Source: an uncultured Clostridium sp. (GTDB lineage: Bacteria > Bacillota_A > Clostridia > TANB77 > CAG-508). From it: DNA of 27,856 nt. Positions 27,830-27,856 of this stretch are shown here, in pieces (positions within the stretch are counted from its first letter, which is position 1; every line of letters starts with the position of its first letter). A program made the translations under genes and the position numbers. Location of the stretch: NCBI GenBank assembly GCA_948466265.1, contig CAOJZU010000020.1:1-27856 (forward strand). The letters run 5' to 3'. The notes under the pieces were generated by a model. It did no database searches. It saw nothing but the letters and a program-made list of their open reading frames with translations, and was not told where the DNA came from.

Positions 27830-27856
27830 TTCTCTTTAATGTATCAAGCATATCTT
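27790..27856. other. Possible prophage-host junction
   Basis: After the zinc ribbon codons the recombinase homology ends. On the minus strand a frame from the edge reads MLDTLKRIIDIGEANH and stops within the recombinase end. It could be the disrupted end of a host gene and thus the right attachment region. Only about 60 bases are present, so this is tentative. Confidence 0.3.

Overview
This is most of the left-transcribed arm of a temperate siphophage or prophage from a very AT-rich Firmicute, most likely a Clostridia-type gut anaerobe. The evidence is low GC, strong AGGAGG-type ribosome binding sites before nearly every gene, standard stop codon use with TGA as stop, a phage-borne SpoVS homologue, SPP1-type head genes and a large serine recombinase. 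No tRNA, rRNA or CRISPR array was seen.

Layout from right to left, the direction of most transcription. (1) 25.1-27.8 kb is the lysogeny module. It has a cro-like gene (minus) and a CI-like repressor (plus) diverging from an operator cluster with a consensus early promoter, then a glycine-zipper membrane protein and a serine recombinase that stops just after its zinc ribbon near the window edge. (2) 19.5-25.1 kb is the early recombination block: small proteins, an SbcC-like ATPase, SpoVS, RecT, a metallo-beta-lactamase-fold hydrolase and a DUF6011 zinc protein. (3) 18.5-19.4 kb is a DUF4373-type replication initiator gene that carries iterons and an AT-rich tract inside its coding sequence, a probable origin. 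(4) 10.1-18.5 kb is a long, tightly overlapping accessory operon. It has many small Cys-rich proteins, a DUF1064 and an MmcB-like PD-(D/E)XK nuclease, an HNH homing endonuclease, an ASCH protein, a HAD phosphatase and a frameshifted SAM synthetase (MetK) homologue. (5) 9.3-10.1 kb holds an ArpU/RinA-like late regulator, then a perfect consensus promoter that runs into a strong terminator. (6) 0-9.3 kb is the late operon: a ParB-like protein, a C5-cytosine methyltransferase, a ParB-adenine methyltransferase fusion, TerS, TerL, portal, a MuF head protein with a C-terminal Ntox50-like toxin domain, a candidate immunity gene, a structured 264-nt gap with two terminator-like hairpins, the scaffold, and the start of the next head gene.

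How it fits together. CI and Cro compete at the operators. The early transcript makes the recombination and replication proteins and ends with the late regulator. The late promoter-terminator pair then gates packaging and head genes, in the manner of lambda pR'/tR'. The two methyltransferases and the MetK homologue suggest phage DNA modification with its own SAM supply, although MetK is split by a frameshift here.

The most notable points are the MuF-Ntox50 toxin with a neighbouring candidate immunity gene, the helically phased iterons inside the initiator gene, the split MetK, the promoter-terminator switch, the SpoVS homologue, the repressor lacking its catalytic serine, and paired 19-bp inverted repeats around the immunity region. 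Several genes shorter than about 60 codons were found by reading the sequence for ribosome binding sites and open frames. Function assignments rest on recognised motifs; no database search was possible.
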